In this document: positions 43,706 to 52,718 of the stretch, piece after piece
Layout of the letters: every line of letters begins with the position of its first letter
How positions within the stretch are numbered: position 1 is the first letter of the stretch
DNA from: Oscillospiraceae bacterium
GTDB lineage: Bacteria; Bacillota; Clostridia; Oscillospirales; Acutalibacteraceae
Direction of reading: 5' to 3'
NCBI GenBank assembly: GCA_015066205.1
Contig: SVOV01000006.1
Span: 1 to 64,000 of the forward strand
Length of the DNA: 64,000 bases
The notes under the pieces: generated by a model
The model's input: the letters and a program-made list of their open reading frames with translations, nothing else
The model's database searches: none
What the model was told of the DNA's origin: nothing
Made by a program: the position numbers and the translations under genes

Positions 43706-44587
43706 TCAGTTCAGATATGTATTACAGTATTCTATAAGAAGCTTATTTGCGATACTTTTGTTATCTTCGTCGCTTCCGAGGTCATGGTCGGAGTTCGGAT
43801 ATGAATTAAGGATATGCGTTACACCGCATTTTGTAAGCTCAGCATCAAGAGTAACTGCGTTGCTGTAGGGAACAATACTGTCCTTCATACCGTGGTTTAT
43901 TACTGTCGGGACTGTGTTTTCATTTACATAGAAAACAGGAGAAATCTTTTCGAGAGCTTCTTTTGCATCTATTCTGTCCTCATATAGGAAATTTTTTCCT
44001 GATGCATATGAAAACAGCTGAGCCACAAAGTCCTTGTCTCCCATAGCATTATTGATATAAAAGCTTTCATCAGTAAAATCAGTGGGCCCGCTGTTGCTGA
44101 CAACTGCGGCTGGTGTAATTGCCGCTGTTTCGTATCTTGAATATGCATAGAGAAGCGAAAGGTGACCGCCTGCGGAATCTCCCGTAAGAAGAACCTTATT
44201 GATTTTAACTCCGTTTTCCTCGCCTGTTTGTTTGATGCATTTAAGAGCAAGGTCAATATCATCAAGTATATTATGAATACTGACTTCTTCATTGATAAAT
44301 CGGTAGTTTATTGAAGCCCCTGCAAAGCCGTACTCTTCAGCTGCTGCCTTGACACCGTTTTTATAGCTCTCTTTGTCGCCTGCTATCCACGCACCTCCGT
44401 GAATAAACAGTACAAGGCCTATTTCACCGTCATTTTCCTTTGGAATATTAAGATCAAGAACCTGTCTTTCGTGATTACCGTACGAAATGTTTCTGAATTC
44501 ATAGCTTTTATCTTCCGATGCAAACCCGAAAAGACTTGCAAAAAAAGCAATGACAGACATAAAAAAAGCAACAATTTTTTCCCACAT
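43706..44587 (-). CDS. Exported alpha/beta hydrolase (carboxylesterase-like)
   Basis: A protein of about 293 residues with an N-terminal hydrophobic signal or anchor (IVAFFMSVIAFFASLFGFA). The esterase-type alpha/beta-hydrolase fold has an oxyanion HGGAW, the nucleophile elbow GDSAGG, the acid in HGMKDSIVPY and the His in SDHDLG. This is the hormone-sensitive-lipase/acetylxylan-feruloyl-esterase (BD-FAE) type. ATG 44587 with AAGGTG upstream is preferred. It may deacylate host or plant glycans outside the cell. Confidence 0.85.
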   Translation of the reverse strand: MWEKIVAFFMSVIAFFASLFGFASEDKSYEFRNISYGNHERQVLDLNIPKENDGEIGLVLFIHGGAWIAGDKESYKNGVKAAAEEYGFAGASINYRFINEEVSIHNILDDIDLALKCIKQTGEENGVKINKVLLTGDSAGGHLSLLYAYSRYETAAITPAAVVSNSGPTDFTDESFYINNAMGDKDFVAQLFSYASGKNFLYEDRIDAKEALEKISPVFYVNENTVPTVINHGMKDSIVPYSNAVTLDAELTKCGVTHILNSYPNSDHDLGSDEDNKSIANKLLIEYCNTYLN

Positions 44588-44673
44588 AGTATTCACACCT
44601 TCAGTATAGATTCAGCAGATATCTGCTGTAATTTTATGGTATCATATCAGCTTTTTTGTGTCAAACATAAATT

Positions 44674-44707
44674 GAAAAAAACTCCCTGCATATATCGTTG
44701 CAGGGAG
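44674..44707 (-). terminator. Rho-independent terminator of the small membrane-protein gene
   Basis: On the minus strand, CTCCCTGCA / TGCAGGGAG is followed by TTTTTTT, just after the 74-residue membrane protein gene. Confidence 0.8.
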
Positions 44708-44713
44708 ATGGGC

Positions 44714-44938
44714 TTATGCTAAAATCTTGATTATGCCGATAGCACCGAGTATCAGACCGACGGGGATAAGCAGGAAGAAGCCGCCTACGAGTAAAAAGCA
44801 TACGATAAACAGAGGAACAGCCAGTATTAAAAGTATTGTTGCGACGATCTTTGCCAGTCCCCAGGTGATTTTGAATGTAAGGCTTACGGCTTTAACTAAT
44901 AAAAATACTGCTAAGACCGTGATAATTATTTCTGTCAT
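44714..44938 (-). CDS. Small membrane protein
   Basis: The 74-residue product is almost entirely hydrophobic, with two or three helices (IIITVLAVFLLVKAV, IVATILLILAVPLFIVCFLLVGG and FLLIPVGLILGAIGII). No motif is recognised. Its ATG overlaps the stop of a 40-residue upstream ORF (ATGA), indicating translational coupling. Function unknown. Confidence 0.65.
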   Translation of the reverse strand: MTEIIITVLAVFLLVKAVSLTFKITWGLAKIVATILLILAVPLFIVCFLLVGGFFLLIPVGLILGAIGIIKILA

Positions 44939-45057
44939 TTTGTATTCTCCTTTTTGTTCGATTTTTTTATTTCAATACCAATATTTTTTGCATATTCGGG
45001 CATTTTGGAAATCTTTTCCGATAGTCTGATTGCTAATACTTTCTGCTTGGGTGTCAT
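44935..45057 (-). CDS. 40-residue small ORF coupled to the membrane protein
   Basis: ATG 45057 follows AAAAGGAG. The peptide begins MTPKQKVLAIRLSEKISKMP and is lysine-rich. Its TGA overlaps the ATG of the next gene, supporting that it is translated. No function is recognised. Confidence 0.6.
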   Translation of the reverse strand: MTPKQKVLAIRLSEKISKMPEYAKNIGIEIKKSNKKENTK

Positions 45058-45166
45058 AGCAAAGCTCCTTTTCTCTTGTTGATATTATAATAACCCGAAA
45101 AATATAAAATGTGAATAGCAATAAGTGAAAAATATCGGGTACTAAGTTTACAAAAAATGCAGAATG

Positions 45167-45191
45167 AAAAAACGCCGGATAGATCCGACGC
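45167..45191 (-). terminator. Rho-independent terminator
   Basis: On the minus strand, CGTCGGAT / ATCCGGCG is followed by TTTTTTC, downstream of the XRE-type gene. Confidence 0.7.
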
Positions 45192-45198
45192 TATGTTT

Positions 45199-45699
45199 TT
45201 ATTCATTTATTATCTGATTATATTTTTCGATGTTAATTTTTTTCTCCGCGAGCATTTTTTCAACCCAAAGCTGCAGGGTTTCAACCGTAACGGAAATTCG
45301 TTCAAGCTCCTTTTGTATGTAAACAAAATCTCTGATCTCGTCATCCTGAATAATCCCGTCTGCGGTGATCTCAATCAATCGTTCCTGATTTTTCTTCATT
45401 GAGTTCAGAGAAGAAAGCATTTCAAGAACGATCTGTGTTAAATCCTTTACCTTGATTTCAGGAACATATTTTTCTCCGATGGGACATTCCTTTGAACAAT
45501 AATGGTTACAGAGGGCGGGTTCACCGTAAATATCCGAAAGCAACATAACCTCATAAGGTGTGATCGGAAATTTGCCGTTTTCGATTCTTTCGAGTCTTTC
45601 CGGCTGTAAGGGTGTACCGGAAGACATTGCCCTGTCTGAAACCTCATCGCGAGTAAGATCGTGTTTTTTTCTGATTTCTTTATAAACAGTATCAGCCAT
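45199..45699 (-). CDS. XRE-type helix-turn-helix protein with cysteine motif
   Basis: A protein of about 166 residues. The N-terminal helix-turn-helix spans EIRKKHDLTRDEVSDRAMSS and PERLERIENGKFPITPYEV. A compact cysteine cluster (CNHYCSKECPIG) follows, which might bind metal. The rest is a helical C-terminal region (~90-166) with coiled-coil character. ATG 45699 is chosen because GGGAG lies 9 nt upstream. It is a probable transcription regulator; the cysteine cluster suggests redox or metal sensing, as inference. Confidence 0.7.
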   Translation of the reverse strand: MADTVYKEIRKKHDLTRDEVSDRAMSSGTPLQPERLERIENGKFPITPYEVMLLSDIYGEPALCNHYCSKECPIGEKYVPEIKVKDLTQIVLEMLSSLNSMKKNQERLIEITADGIIQDDEIRDFVYIQKELERISVTVETLQLWVEKMLAEKKINIEKYNQIINE

Positions 45700-45872
45700 A
45701 TTATGTTCTCCCAAAATTTTTTAATATTTTAACATAAAAGAATTATAATCTCAATATAAAAAGGCAGATTTATTAGTCGGCTTTAAATAATACTGCTAAA
45801 AAAGTGTTGAAACCAAAATAAGATGGATATATACTAAAAGATAATACAAGTCTTTTTTGAGGAGAGAAATTT

Positions 45873-46364
45873 ATGAACAATGTTGAATACACCCTGATTG
45901 AAATTCCGATGGGCTCAAAGAATAAATATGAATTGGATAAAAATTCGGGAAGGATAGTACTCGACAGAGTGCTTTACGCTGCCATGATGTATCCCGCTGA
46001 ATACGGAATTCTTGAAAACACATTAGCGCCTGACGGTGACGCTCTTGATGTTCTCGTGATATGCTCAGATCCTACATTTCCGGGCTGTGTTGTTCCAGCG
46101 AGAATTCTCGGATATCTCAGTATGCTTGACGGCGGTATGCTTGACTACAAAATTATAACTGTGCTTGACTGCGACCCGAGATATGATAATATTAAAGAGC
46201 TTGAGGATCTTTCGCCCTTTGTACTTAAGGAAATTGCGAATTTCTTTGCAAATTACAAGGTTTTGCAGGGAATTACGGTTGAAGTCGGAGAATACAAGGG
46301 AAGAGAAGAAGCTCTTAAAATAATTGAAGAATGCAGAAAAGCTTATGAGGATTCATTAAAATAA
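45873..46364 (+). CDS. ppa: Inorganic pyrophosphatase (family I)
   Basis: The 163-residue enzyme has IPMGSKNKYELDK at the N-terminus, YPAEYGILENTLAPDGDALDVLV containing the metal-binding aspartates, and MLDYKIITV. It hydrolyses pyrophosphate in the cytoplasm, driving biosynthetic reactions. The ribosome-binding site GAGGAG lies before ATG 45873. It is monocistronic with a bidirectional terminator. The length is normal for the family. Confidence 0.93.
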   Translation: MNNVEYTLIEIPMGSKNKYELDKNSGRIVLDRVLYAAMMYPAEYGILENTLAPDGDALDVLVICSDPTFPGCVVPARILGYLSMLDGGMLDYKIITVLDCDPRYDNIKELEDLSPFVLKEIANFFANYKVLQGITVEVGEYKGREEALKIIEECRKAYEDSLK

Positions 46365-46378
46365 AGCATTGCATTAAA

Positions 46379-46416
46379 AACAGCTCTGAACATACTTTAT
46401 CGGTTCAGAGCTGTTT
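46379..46416. terminator. Bidirectional terminator
   Basis: AACAGCTCTGAAC / GTTCAGAGCTGTT, a 13-bp stem between the convergent pyrophosphatase and Tet(M)-like genes. Confidence 0.85.
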
Positions 46417-46417
46417 A

Positions 46418-48430
46418 TTATTCAGCATTATAAGCACCTCGTGCATATAATATCCATTTTGAGCGGTCAAGCGGATTTACACCGATTCTCTGATTTATAT
46501 GTTTAACTGTATCTTTACATTCTCTGTAATCATAGAAATTCTGCGAAAGAACAGCTTTTCCCGATGTAATGGAAGCGAGCTTTTCAGGAAAACTCATTGA
46601 AGCGGCAACAGGAACAATAGCTTCAATATTAGTATTTCCGGAACGGCTTACGGGGGTATCAAATTCACCGCCCATCTTGATGATTTCAGAGAAGATCTTA
46701 CCTGAATAATCCTCGGGTGCAGTTACTCTGATTTTTAACAGAGGTTCAAGAATTGTAGTTCCTGTTACTGTCAAGCCGTTCATAAATGCCATTGGAGTGC
46801 ATACAAAGAAATCAAGAGGATGTGTATGAATTGTGTGATGCTCACCGCCTGTAAGAGTGCATCTGAAATCCGTTACCTCCCAGCCGTAAAGACCTTGTTC
46901 AAGACATCTTGTAAAGGAAGTTCTGATATGTGACTGATATCTGTAAAAGCATTGGTCATTGGGAAGCTTTCCGTGATATGAAACACCGTATCCTCTCGGC
47001 ATCGGTTCTATTTTGAATTCTACAACCGCCCAGCAAGGCTTCGGCATAGTGTAGCTCGCGTGACCGATTCCGGCTTTTGACGGGGTTTCCTTATAGATTA
47101 CCGTCGGCGGTGAAAATATTGCTTCTAAATTATATCTTTCTTTAAGAAGATTTGAAAGTATCTCAAGCTGAATTTTCCCTGTGGTGCTTATTGTGATCTC
47201 CTTTTGTCCTTTTGACCATTTTGCATCAATATACGGTTCTTCGTCGGAAAGCTCACTTAGTGCCGCAGCAAGAGAGGGAAGCTTCATAGAGTCAGAATCT
47301 GCGGATGTGACCTTTACTCTTAAAAAAGGATTAACAAGACTGAGGTTTTCTGTGTTTATTGAAGAACCGATATAAAAGCCGTTTTTTGCAGATGAGAGTC
47401 CGTATATAGCTGCAATATCACCGCTTTTTACAGCTACCGCATCCGTGCTCTTAGCTGCGCAGAATTTCTTTATCTGAGATACCTTTTCTTTTATGCACCT
47501 TTTATCTTCAATATCAACAGCATCGGAAACAATGATATGTTTATTATCGGGGGCAGTTAATTCGATTTCATCTCTTGTATTTATTTCACCGCCGAAAAGA
47601 CGGATATAGGAGATTTTTCCCGCTGACTTGTCGTGCTCGATCTTAAAAACAATTCCGCTTAAAGTGTCGGTTGCACGGCGTCTTGAATCAGGCATAAATT
47701 TAACCAAAATATCAATAAGCTCTTTAATTCCGACTGAATATTTTGCACTGCCTGTTACTACGGGAGTAAGTCTGCATTCGGATATTTTTTCCCTTAAAAT
47801 TCTTTCAGCTGTATCTTTTTCAAGAAGACGGTCTTCAAGAAAAGCATCGGCAGCTTCATCAGAAATATCGGAAAGAACTTCTGTTGCTCTGACTATGAAA
47901 GCTTCCTCTGAAAGTGCTGTTACCTCACATTTATCAGTACCTTCTCCTTTAGTTGATGTCATAACAAAAAGAGGTCCTGAGGATATGTTTTGTATTTCAT
48001 CCGTAACACGGGAAATGTCAGAGCCTGCACGGTCAACCTTATTGATAAAAATAAGGCGTGGTAGCTTTGCCTTATCAAGTAATTTCAGAATATTTTCCGT
48101 ATGTGCTCTTACGCCCTCAACGGCAGAAACAATTATTACCGCATAGTCAAGTGCTGAAAGCGCCCTTTCGACCTCACCTGCAAAATCTATATGCCCCGGA
48201 GTGTCAATTATATTGATAGTTGTGTCCTTCCATTTTGTTGCGGCGGTTGCAGTTCTTACTGAAATACCTCTCTGTTTTTCAACCGCAAGACTGTCGGTTG
48301 CGGCAGTTCCTGCATCAACACTGCCTGCTTTGCGTATCGCTCCCGTATGAAAAAGCAGCTGCTCGGTAAGTGTAGTTTTTCCTGAATCTACATGAGCCAG
48401 TATGCCGATATTATGAAAAATTTCAACCAC
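46418..48430 (-). CDS. Tet(M)-like translational GTPase (ribosomal-protection family)
   Basis: This 670-residue elongation-factor-G-like protein has all GTPase motifs: G1 GILAHVDSGKTTLTE, G2 RGISVRTA, G3 DTPGHIDF, G4 NKVD and G5 GSAKY. The domain order and the C-terminal region (LTGGEHHTIHTHPLDFF) fit the tetracycline ribosomal-protection proteins rather than EF-G. It is longer than Tet(M) (about 640 residues) and divergent in the loop regions, so it may be a chromosomal relative. Resistance is possible but not shown. No mobile-element genes flank it. Confidence 0.8.
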   Translation of the reverse strand: MVEIFHNIGILAHVDSGKTTLTEQLLFHTGAIRKAGSVDAGTAATDSLAVEKQRGISVRTATAATKWKDTTINIIDTPGHIDFAGEVERALSALDYAVIIVSAVEGVRAHTENILKLLDKAKLPRLIFINKVDRAGSDISRVTDEIQNISSGPLFVMTSTKGEGTDKCEVTALSEEAFIVRATEVLSDISDEAADAFLEDRLLEKDTAERILREKISECRLTPVVTGSAKYSVGIKELIDILVKFMPDSRRRATDTLSGIVFKIEHDKSAGKISYIRLFGGEINTRDEIELTAPDNKHIIVSDAVDIEDKRCIKEKVSQIKKFCAAKSTDAVAVKSGDIAAIYGLSSAKNGFYIGSSINTENLSLVNPFLRVKVTSADSDSMKLPSLAAALSELSDEEPYIDAKWSKGQKEITISTTGKIQLEILSNLLKERYNLEAIFSPPTVIYKETPSKAGIGHASYTMPKPCWAVVEFKIEPMPRGYGVSYHGKLPNDQCFYRYQSHIRTSFTRCLEQGLYGWEVTDFRCTLTGGEHHTIHTHPLDFFVCTPMAFMNGLTVTGTTILEPLLKIRVTAPEDYSGKIFSEIIKMGGEFDTPVSRSGNTNIEAIVPVAASMSFPEKLASITSGKAVLSQNFYDYRECKDTVKHINQRIGVNPLDRSKWILYARGAYNAE

Positions 48431-48614
48431 AGCTTTTCTCCTCCATACTTGAATTTTCAGATATTATAGCATCTCCGACATAATAATTCAACTTTAATAA
48501 AGCATTTGTATCTCTGTTTCATTTTTTTTATTATGGAATTTACACTGTTGCTGTATTTATTCTCGAGGTACAGACAATGTGAAATGTATTGCAGATGAAT
48601 AGGATTTTTATATA

Positions 48615-48644
48615 TTGACCTGATGTTATAAAATAGAGTAAAAT
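48615..48644 (+). promoter_or_regulatory. Promoter of the AmiE/NamZ-like pair
   Basis: TTGACC (48615-48620), an 18-nt spacer and TAAAAT (48639-48644), 28 nt before ATG 48672. Confidence 0.7.
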
Positions 48645-48671
48645 GTTTTTATAAATTACAGGAGGAGCCGT

Positions 48672-49739
48672 ATGTTTGAAAAGAGTTTAACTATAATTGA
48701 AAACGGGACCGGCTCGGCTTTTCCCTGTGCGGCAGTTGCTGTCGGAACGGGACATAATGTATTTGCCCGCCGTTTTTTCGGAGCTCGTCAGATAAAACCT
48801 TTGAAGCACTTGATTTCAGAGGATACTCTTTTTGATCTGGCATCGCTATCAAAAATTGTTTCAACAACTATGATTGCGTTAAAGCTTATTGAAACAGAAC
48901 AGATAAAGACGGAAGACAAAATCGGTAAATATTTGGGCTTTACGGGAAACTACTCTCAATGTGAGATAGGACATTTGCTGACACATACATCAGGTCTTCC
49001 TGCGGGGCTTCCTTTGTATTTGGTTACTCATAAAAACGGTGATGTGATTAATTCCATTCTTGAATCCGAGCCCTTATATAAAGTCGGAAATGATGTCTGT
49101 TATTCCTGTATGGGATATATAGTGCTACAGAGAATACTTGAAACAGCAGGGAACGAAAGTCTTGATAATTTAGCTCATAAATATGTTTTTACTCCATTAT
49201 CGATGAATAATACCTGTTATAATCCGAACTGTGAAAATGTAGCGGCAACAGAGCTGTATCCTCACAATAAGCAATGGGCTACAGGGCATGTTCACGATGA
49301 AAATGCATATTTTCTCGGCGGAGTTGCGGGAAATGCAGGCGTATTTTCTACTCTTGATGATATGATCTCATTCGTCGGTATGTGTTCTGAAATGGGAATG
49401 ACTAAAAACGGTGAAAAATATCTTAAAAGGGAAGTTTTTGAATCAGCAATAAGAAATTTTACTCCAGGAATGAAAGAAGCAAGAGGACTCGGATTTCAGC
49501 TTAAAAACGGCGTTGATTTCCCCGGCGGAGATTTGCTGTCAGACGGCAGCTACGGTCACACAGGCTTTACGGGAACGAGCTTTTATATTGATAAAGAAAC
49601 TAGACTTTGGGGAGTTCTTCTCACAAATGCCGTGCATTACGGAAGAGAGAACAGGGAAGATTATTTCAAGCTCAGAAGACAGTTTTATGATATGATGGTA
49701 ACTGAATATAAAATAATGAGAAAAGACGGTGAAATATGA
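48672..49739 (+). CDS. Beta-lactamase-family serine hydrolase, AmiE-like
   Basis: The 355-residue protein is of the class C beta-lactamase/esterase fold. It has the S-x-x-K motif in FDLASLSKIVSTT, a tyrosine motif YSCMGYIVLQ (Asn of Y-x-N replaced by Cys) and an HTG motif in GHTGFTGTSFYID. There is no signal peptide. In Bacillus subtilis the homologous arrangement (YbbE/AmiE with YbbC/NamZ) removes peptides from MurNAc during wall recycling. Here too the next gene is NamZ-like, overlapping by 4 nt. A muropeptide amidase role is the best guess. Confidence 0.75.
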   Translation: MFEKSLTIIENGTGSAFPCAAVAVGTGHNVFARRFFGARQIKPLKHLISEDTLFDLASLSKIVSTTMIALKLIETEQIKTEDKIGKYLGFTGNYSQCEIGHLLTHTSGLPAGLPLYLVTHKNGDVINSILESEPLYKVGNDVCYSCMGYIVLQRILETAGNESLDNLAHKYVFTPLSMNNTCYNPNCENVAATELYPHNKQWATGHVHDENAYFLGGVAGNAGVFSTLDDMISFVGMCSEMGMTKNGEKYLKREVFESAIRNFTPGMKEARGLGFQLKNGVDFPGGDLLSDGSYGHTGFTGTSFYIDKETRLWGVLLTNAVHYGRENREDYFKLRRQFYDMMVTEYKIMRKDGEI

Positions 49740-50848
49740 AAAATAAGGTTTTATGCGGAGCTGACAGAATAGTCCGTGACGGATATGTATTTAACGGCAG
49801 ATGCGGGCTTATTACAAATCATACAGGTGTGTTGAAAGACCTTGCATCTACCGTTGATATATTAAAAGATGTATGTAATCTTGTTGCTCTTTTCGGTCCG
49901 GAGCACGGTGTAAGAGGAGATAAGCAGGCGGGCGAAAATGTTTCATATTATACCGACCAAAAAAGTGCTTTGCCCGTTTACAGCTTGTATGGTGAAAATA
50001 CTTTTGAAGCGGAAAGAAAAATTTCTTCTCTTGATACTCTTATTTTTGATATTCAGGATGTTGGAGCAAGATTTTATACATATCAATACACTTTGACCGA
50101 TTCAATGAAAATATGCGCCGAAAACGGCGTTAAATGCATTGTTCTTGACCGTCCTAACCCATTGGGCGGTATGAGAGCGGAGGGAACAATTCTTGACAGC
50201 CGCTTTTCTTCTTTTGTCGGAAGATTTCCGACGCCTATAAGAAGCGCTCTTACAATAGGCGAATTCGCTATGATGATGAACGAAACCGAAAGAATAAGCT
50301 GCGATCTGTCTGTTATACCAATGGACGGATGGAAAAGGGATATGTATTTTGATGATACCGATCTTGTGTTTATTCAACCGTCACCGAATATCCCTACTGT
50401 TGATACAGCATTTTCTTATATCGGAACCTGTATTTTTGAAGGGACAAACATTTCCGAGGGCAGAGGAACAACAAAGCCGTTTGAAATGATAGGAGCCCCT
50501 TGGCTCGACAGCGGGAGAGTTATTGATTTGATGGGTAATTGTGACGGTGTAATTCTTCGTGAATGTTCTTTTACACCTACTTTTTCTGACTATAAAGATA
50601 TATTCTGTCACGGAATACAGCTTCATATAACTGACAGAAATCTGTATTCACCGTTTTCAGTAGGAATTAAGCTTTTTGACATAATAAACAGAACTCATAA
50701 AGAATTTGAAATCGAGCCATTCTTATTTAATCTTACAGGAACCGATGAAATTATTAAACCTGATTTCTCGGCAGAGGATTTTATAAAAAGAGAAACAGAA
50801 AAAACAATACAATGGCGGAATTTTTCAAAAAAGTGGCATATGTATTAA
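49736..50848 (+). CDS. namZ: NamZ-like exo-beta-N-acetylmuramidase (DUF1343, GH171)
   Basis: This 370-residue protein matches DUF1343 throughout: GLITNHTG, LFGPEHGVRGDKQAGE, FDIQDVGARFYTY, VLDRPNPLGG and SEGRGTTKPFE. Characterised members release MurNAc from the non-reducing end of wall fragments. There is no signal peptide, so it may act on internalised muropeptides or escape by another route. Its ATG overlaps the stop of the AmiE-like gene. A strong terminator follows at 50885. Confidence 0.88.
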   Translation: MKNKVLCGADRIVRDGYVFNGRCGLITNHTGVLKDLASTVDILKDVCNLVALFGPEHGVRGDKQAGENVSYYTDQKSALPVYSLYGENTFEAERKISSLDTLIFDIQDVGARFYTYQYTLTDSMKICAENGVKCIVLDRPNPLGGMRAEGTILDSRFSSFVGRFPTPIRSALTIGEFAMMMNETERISCDLSVIPMDGWKRDMYFDDTDLVFIQPSPNIPTVDTAFSYIGTCIFEGTNISEGRGTTKPFEMIGAPWLDSGRVIDLMGNCDGVILRECSFTPTFSDYKDIFCHGIQLHITDRNLYSPFSVGIKLFDIINRTHKEFEIEPFLFNLTGTDEIIKPDFSAEDFIKRETEKTIQWRNFSKKWHMY

Positions 50849-50884
50849 TTACTAAAATGCATTAATTAGTAATTTAAATAACTA

Positions 50885-50925
50885 TAACAACGGAGTCATT
50901 ATTTGGGCTCCGTTGTTACGTTTTT
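50885..50925 (+). terminator. Rho-independent terminator
   Basis: TAACAACGGAG / CTCCGTTGTTA, 11-bp stem, followed by CGTTTTT. Confidence 0.8.
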
Positions 50926-50928
50926 ATG

Positions 50929-51117
50929 TTACTTTGTAAGCTCTTCCGATAATTTTTCGCTGTTATAATAAAGCCAATTTAAAAAGTTATTTATGAGTTT
51001 TGCAATAGCTTTATAAGTGTCAGGAATATCTACAAGTTCATCAGGACGATAATTACATATGCAAACGGTGCAGACTTGCGTTCCGTTCAGGAAATTCTCG
51101 GGTACAGCAGTGTTGCA
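50929..51117 (-). pseudogene. Possible gene remnant
   Basis: On the minus strand, one frame ending at TAA (50929-50931) reads protein-like sequence: a cysteine-rich stretch [17 protein letters not shown], then [18 protein letters not shown] and a lysine/glutamate-rich tail. No start codon or ribosome-binding site is found upstream in this frame. It may be the 3' end of a lost gene, or chance. The rest of 51120-51425 is AT-rich and holds nothing I can support. Confidence 0.3.
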
Positions 51118-51490
51118 ACAACGGAGATATACACCGAGGTGACGACGAAGCGAAAAAAAGCAAGTACTTAATAAGTATAACTATAGAAATAAACTATAAA
51201 TAACATATAAATATTAAAGCTATCGTAAATTTAAGAGTAATTCAATTCACTTTGCAAAAACGCTCTATTTTTCGACAAAAATGCTTATTATCCGCACAAA
51301 GCAAACTCAAGACAGAAGGTAATTAATATTAGTGTATCAAGCAAAACATAAAACTGTCATCAACTATATTATGAACAATCCAACTATAAGGTGATTTAAT
51401 ATCTCCAAACAAGTCATTGATTTATTTTTGAAAAATTGGTACGATACAGACAACAACAGCGCTGTTGATTTCTTTAAGGAGTTGACTAAA

Positions 51491-52585
51491 ATGACAATCA
51501 ATATTGGCGAAACAATAAAATCAATGCGTAAGAACAAAAGTATAACTCAGGAGACGCTTGCGAATTTTCTCGGTGTTAGCAATCAGAGCATAAGCAAATG
51601 GGAGCGTAATGAAACATATCCCGATATTACTATGCTTCCTGCAATAGCTTCTTTTTTCGGCACAAGCGTTGACAATCTTCTTTGTATTAACAAAATTGAA
51701 CAGGAACAAAAAATTCAGTATTATTGCAATGAGTATTCAAGGCTTTGGAGTGAGCATAAATCCGATGATGTGACGGCATTAATGAAGCAAGCGGTGTGTG
51801 AATTCCCCGGTAATTTTGATTTACTTGTAAAATATCTGAACTGCCTTACAAATGCACAGCTCAATGCAAATCGTTTGCTTGAGGTCAGAGATGAGGCACA
51901 GAATATTTATGACTTAATTCAAGAGCAGTGCACAACCGATAGCATCAGAATTTGGACAAAGAAGCTGATGTGCAGATATCTGAGCAGATTAAGTGTGATT
52001 GATACAAGCGGAGTAGATATAACCCATGCCGAAAAAGTATTGTCGGGTATGCCATTAATGCAGAACTCAAGAGATATTGAAGCTATGTATATTTATCACA
52101 ATGATGCAGAAAAAAGGAAACAAGCCTGTGCAAACGGTGTTTCTGAGCTTTTAAGATTACTTGGTGAAACCATGTTCAGAACTTATGAGGAGCCTACGGA
52201 CTATGATGAAAAGGTTTTAGAGAGTTTTATCGATTTGCTGAAAGCTGTTATGCCAGATGAGGATTACGGAAAGAGCTTCAATCATATTATTTACAATTAT
52301 GGTTATCTCGGTGTAAAGAGATATTTGAATGGTAACGAAGAAAGTGCCATCAGATGCTTTGAGGAAGAAGTGAGACTTGCCAAAGCTTTTGACAGTTTAC
52401 CTGACATTTCCGTAAGTACATCGCCTGTTGTAAATGGTGCAATATTTGAAAAGACAAAAACAAATCTCGGAACGAGTAAAATGCAGAGCAGAGTAAAGCA
52501 CCTTTTGACAAACAGATATCCGCTTTCAGAAGAATTCAGAGAGAAACCTGCATTCAAAAAATTGATAAACAGTATTGAGTGCTAA
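51491..52585 (+). CDS. XRE-family regulator with helical-repeat C-terminus
   Basis: A protein of about 364 residues. The N-terminal helix-turn-helix is IGETIKSMRKNKSITQETLA, FLGVSNQSISKWERNETYPD, residues ~4-60. A long helical domain resembling tetratricopeptide-type repeats follows and may bind a peptide or protein. ATG 51491 has AAGGAG nine bases upstream; an in-frame TTG at 51428 would add 21 residues without a good ribosome-binding site. Such proteins are common stand-alone regulators in Clostridia. Its targets are unknown. Confidence 0.8.
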   Translation: MTINIGETIKSMRKNKSITQETLANFLGVSNQSISKWERNETYPDITMLPAIASFFGTSVDNLLCINKIEQEQKIQYYCNEYSRLWSEHKSDDVTALMKQAVCEFPGNFDLLVKYLNCLTNAQLNANRLLEVRDEAQNIYDLIQEQCTTDSIRIWTKKLMCRYLSRLSVIDTSGVDITHAEKVLSGMPLMQNSRDIEAMYIYHNDAEKRKQACANGVSELLRLLGETMFRTYEEPTDYDEKVLESFIDLLKAVMPDEDYGKSFNHIIYNYGYLGVKRYLNGNEESAIRCFEEEVRLAKAFDSLPDISVSTSPVVNGAIFEKTKTNLGTSKMQSRVKHLLTNRYPLSEEFREKPAFKKLINSIEC

Positions 52586-52595
52586 ATGGAAAATT

Positions 52596-52622
52596 CGCAC
52601 CGTAGCAGATTGCTATGGTGCG
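52596..52622 (+). terminator. Hairpin after the XRE-type gene
   Basis: CGCACCgTAGCA / TGCTAtGGTGCG with a short loop. The T tract is poor, so termination is uncertain. Confidence 0.5.
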
Positions 52623-52718
52623 GATTACTGTTTATAAGAAACTCATGAAATATTGAAATACATTTCATTTTATGCTATCATTAAAATATAAAATCATAAA
52701 AGGAAGCGTTATGCTGAT

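Noticed and set aside
46418-48430. Calling the GTPase a confirmed tetracycline-resistance gene
   Set aside because: Divergence from known Tet proteins and lack of mobile context mean resistance cannot be claimed from sequence.
50885-51126. AACAACGGAG at 50886 and again at about 51117 as a target-site duplication
   Set aside because: The first copy is simply one arm of a terminator stem, there is no mobile gene between them, and a 10-base match in this AT-rich gap is weak evidence.
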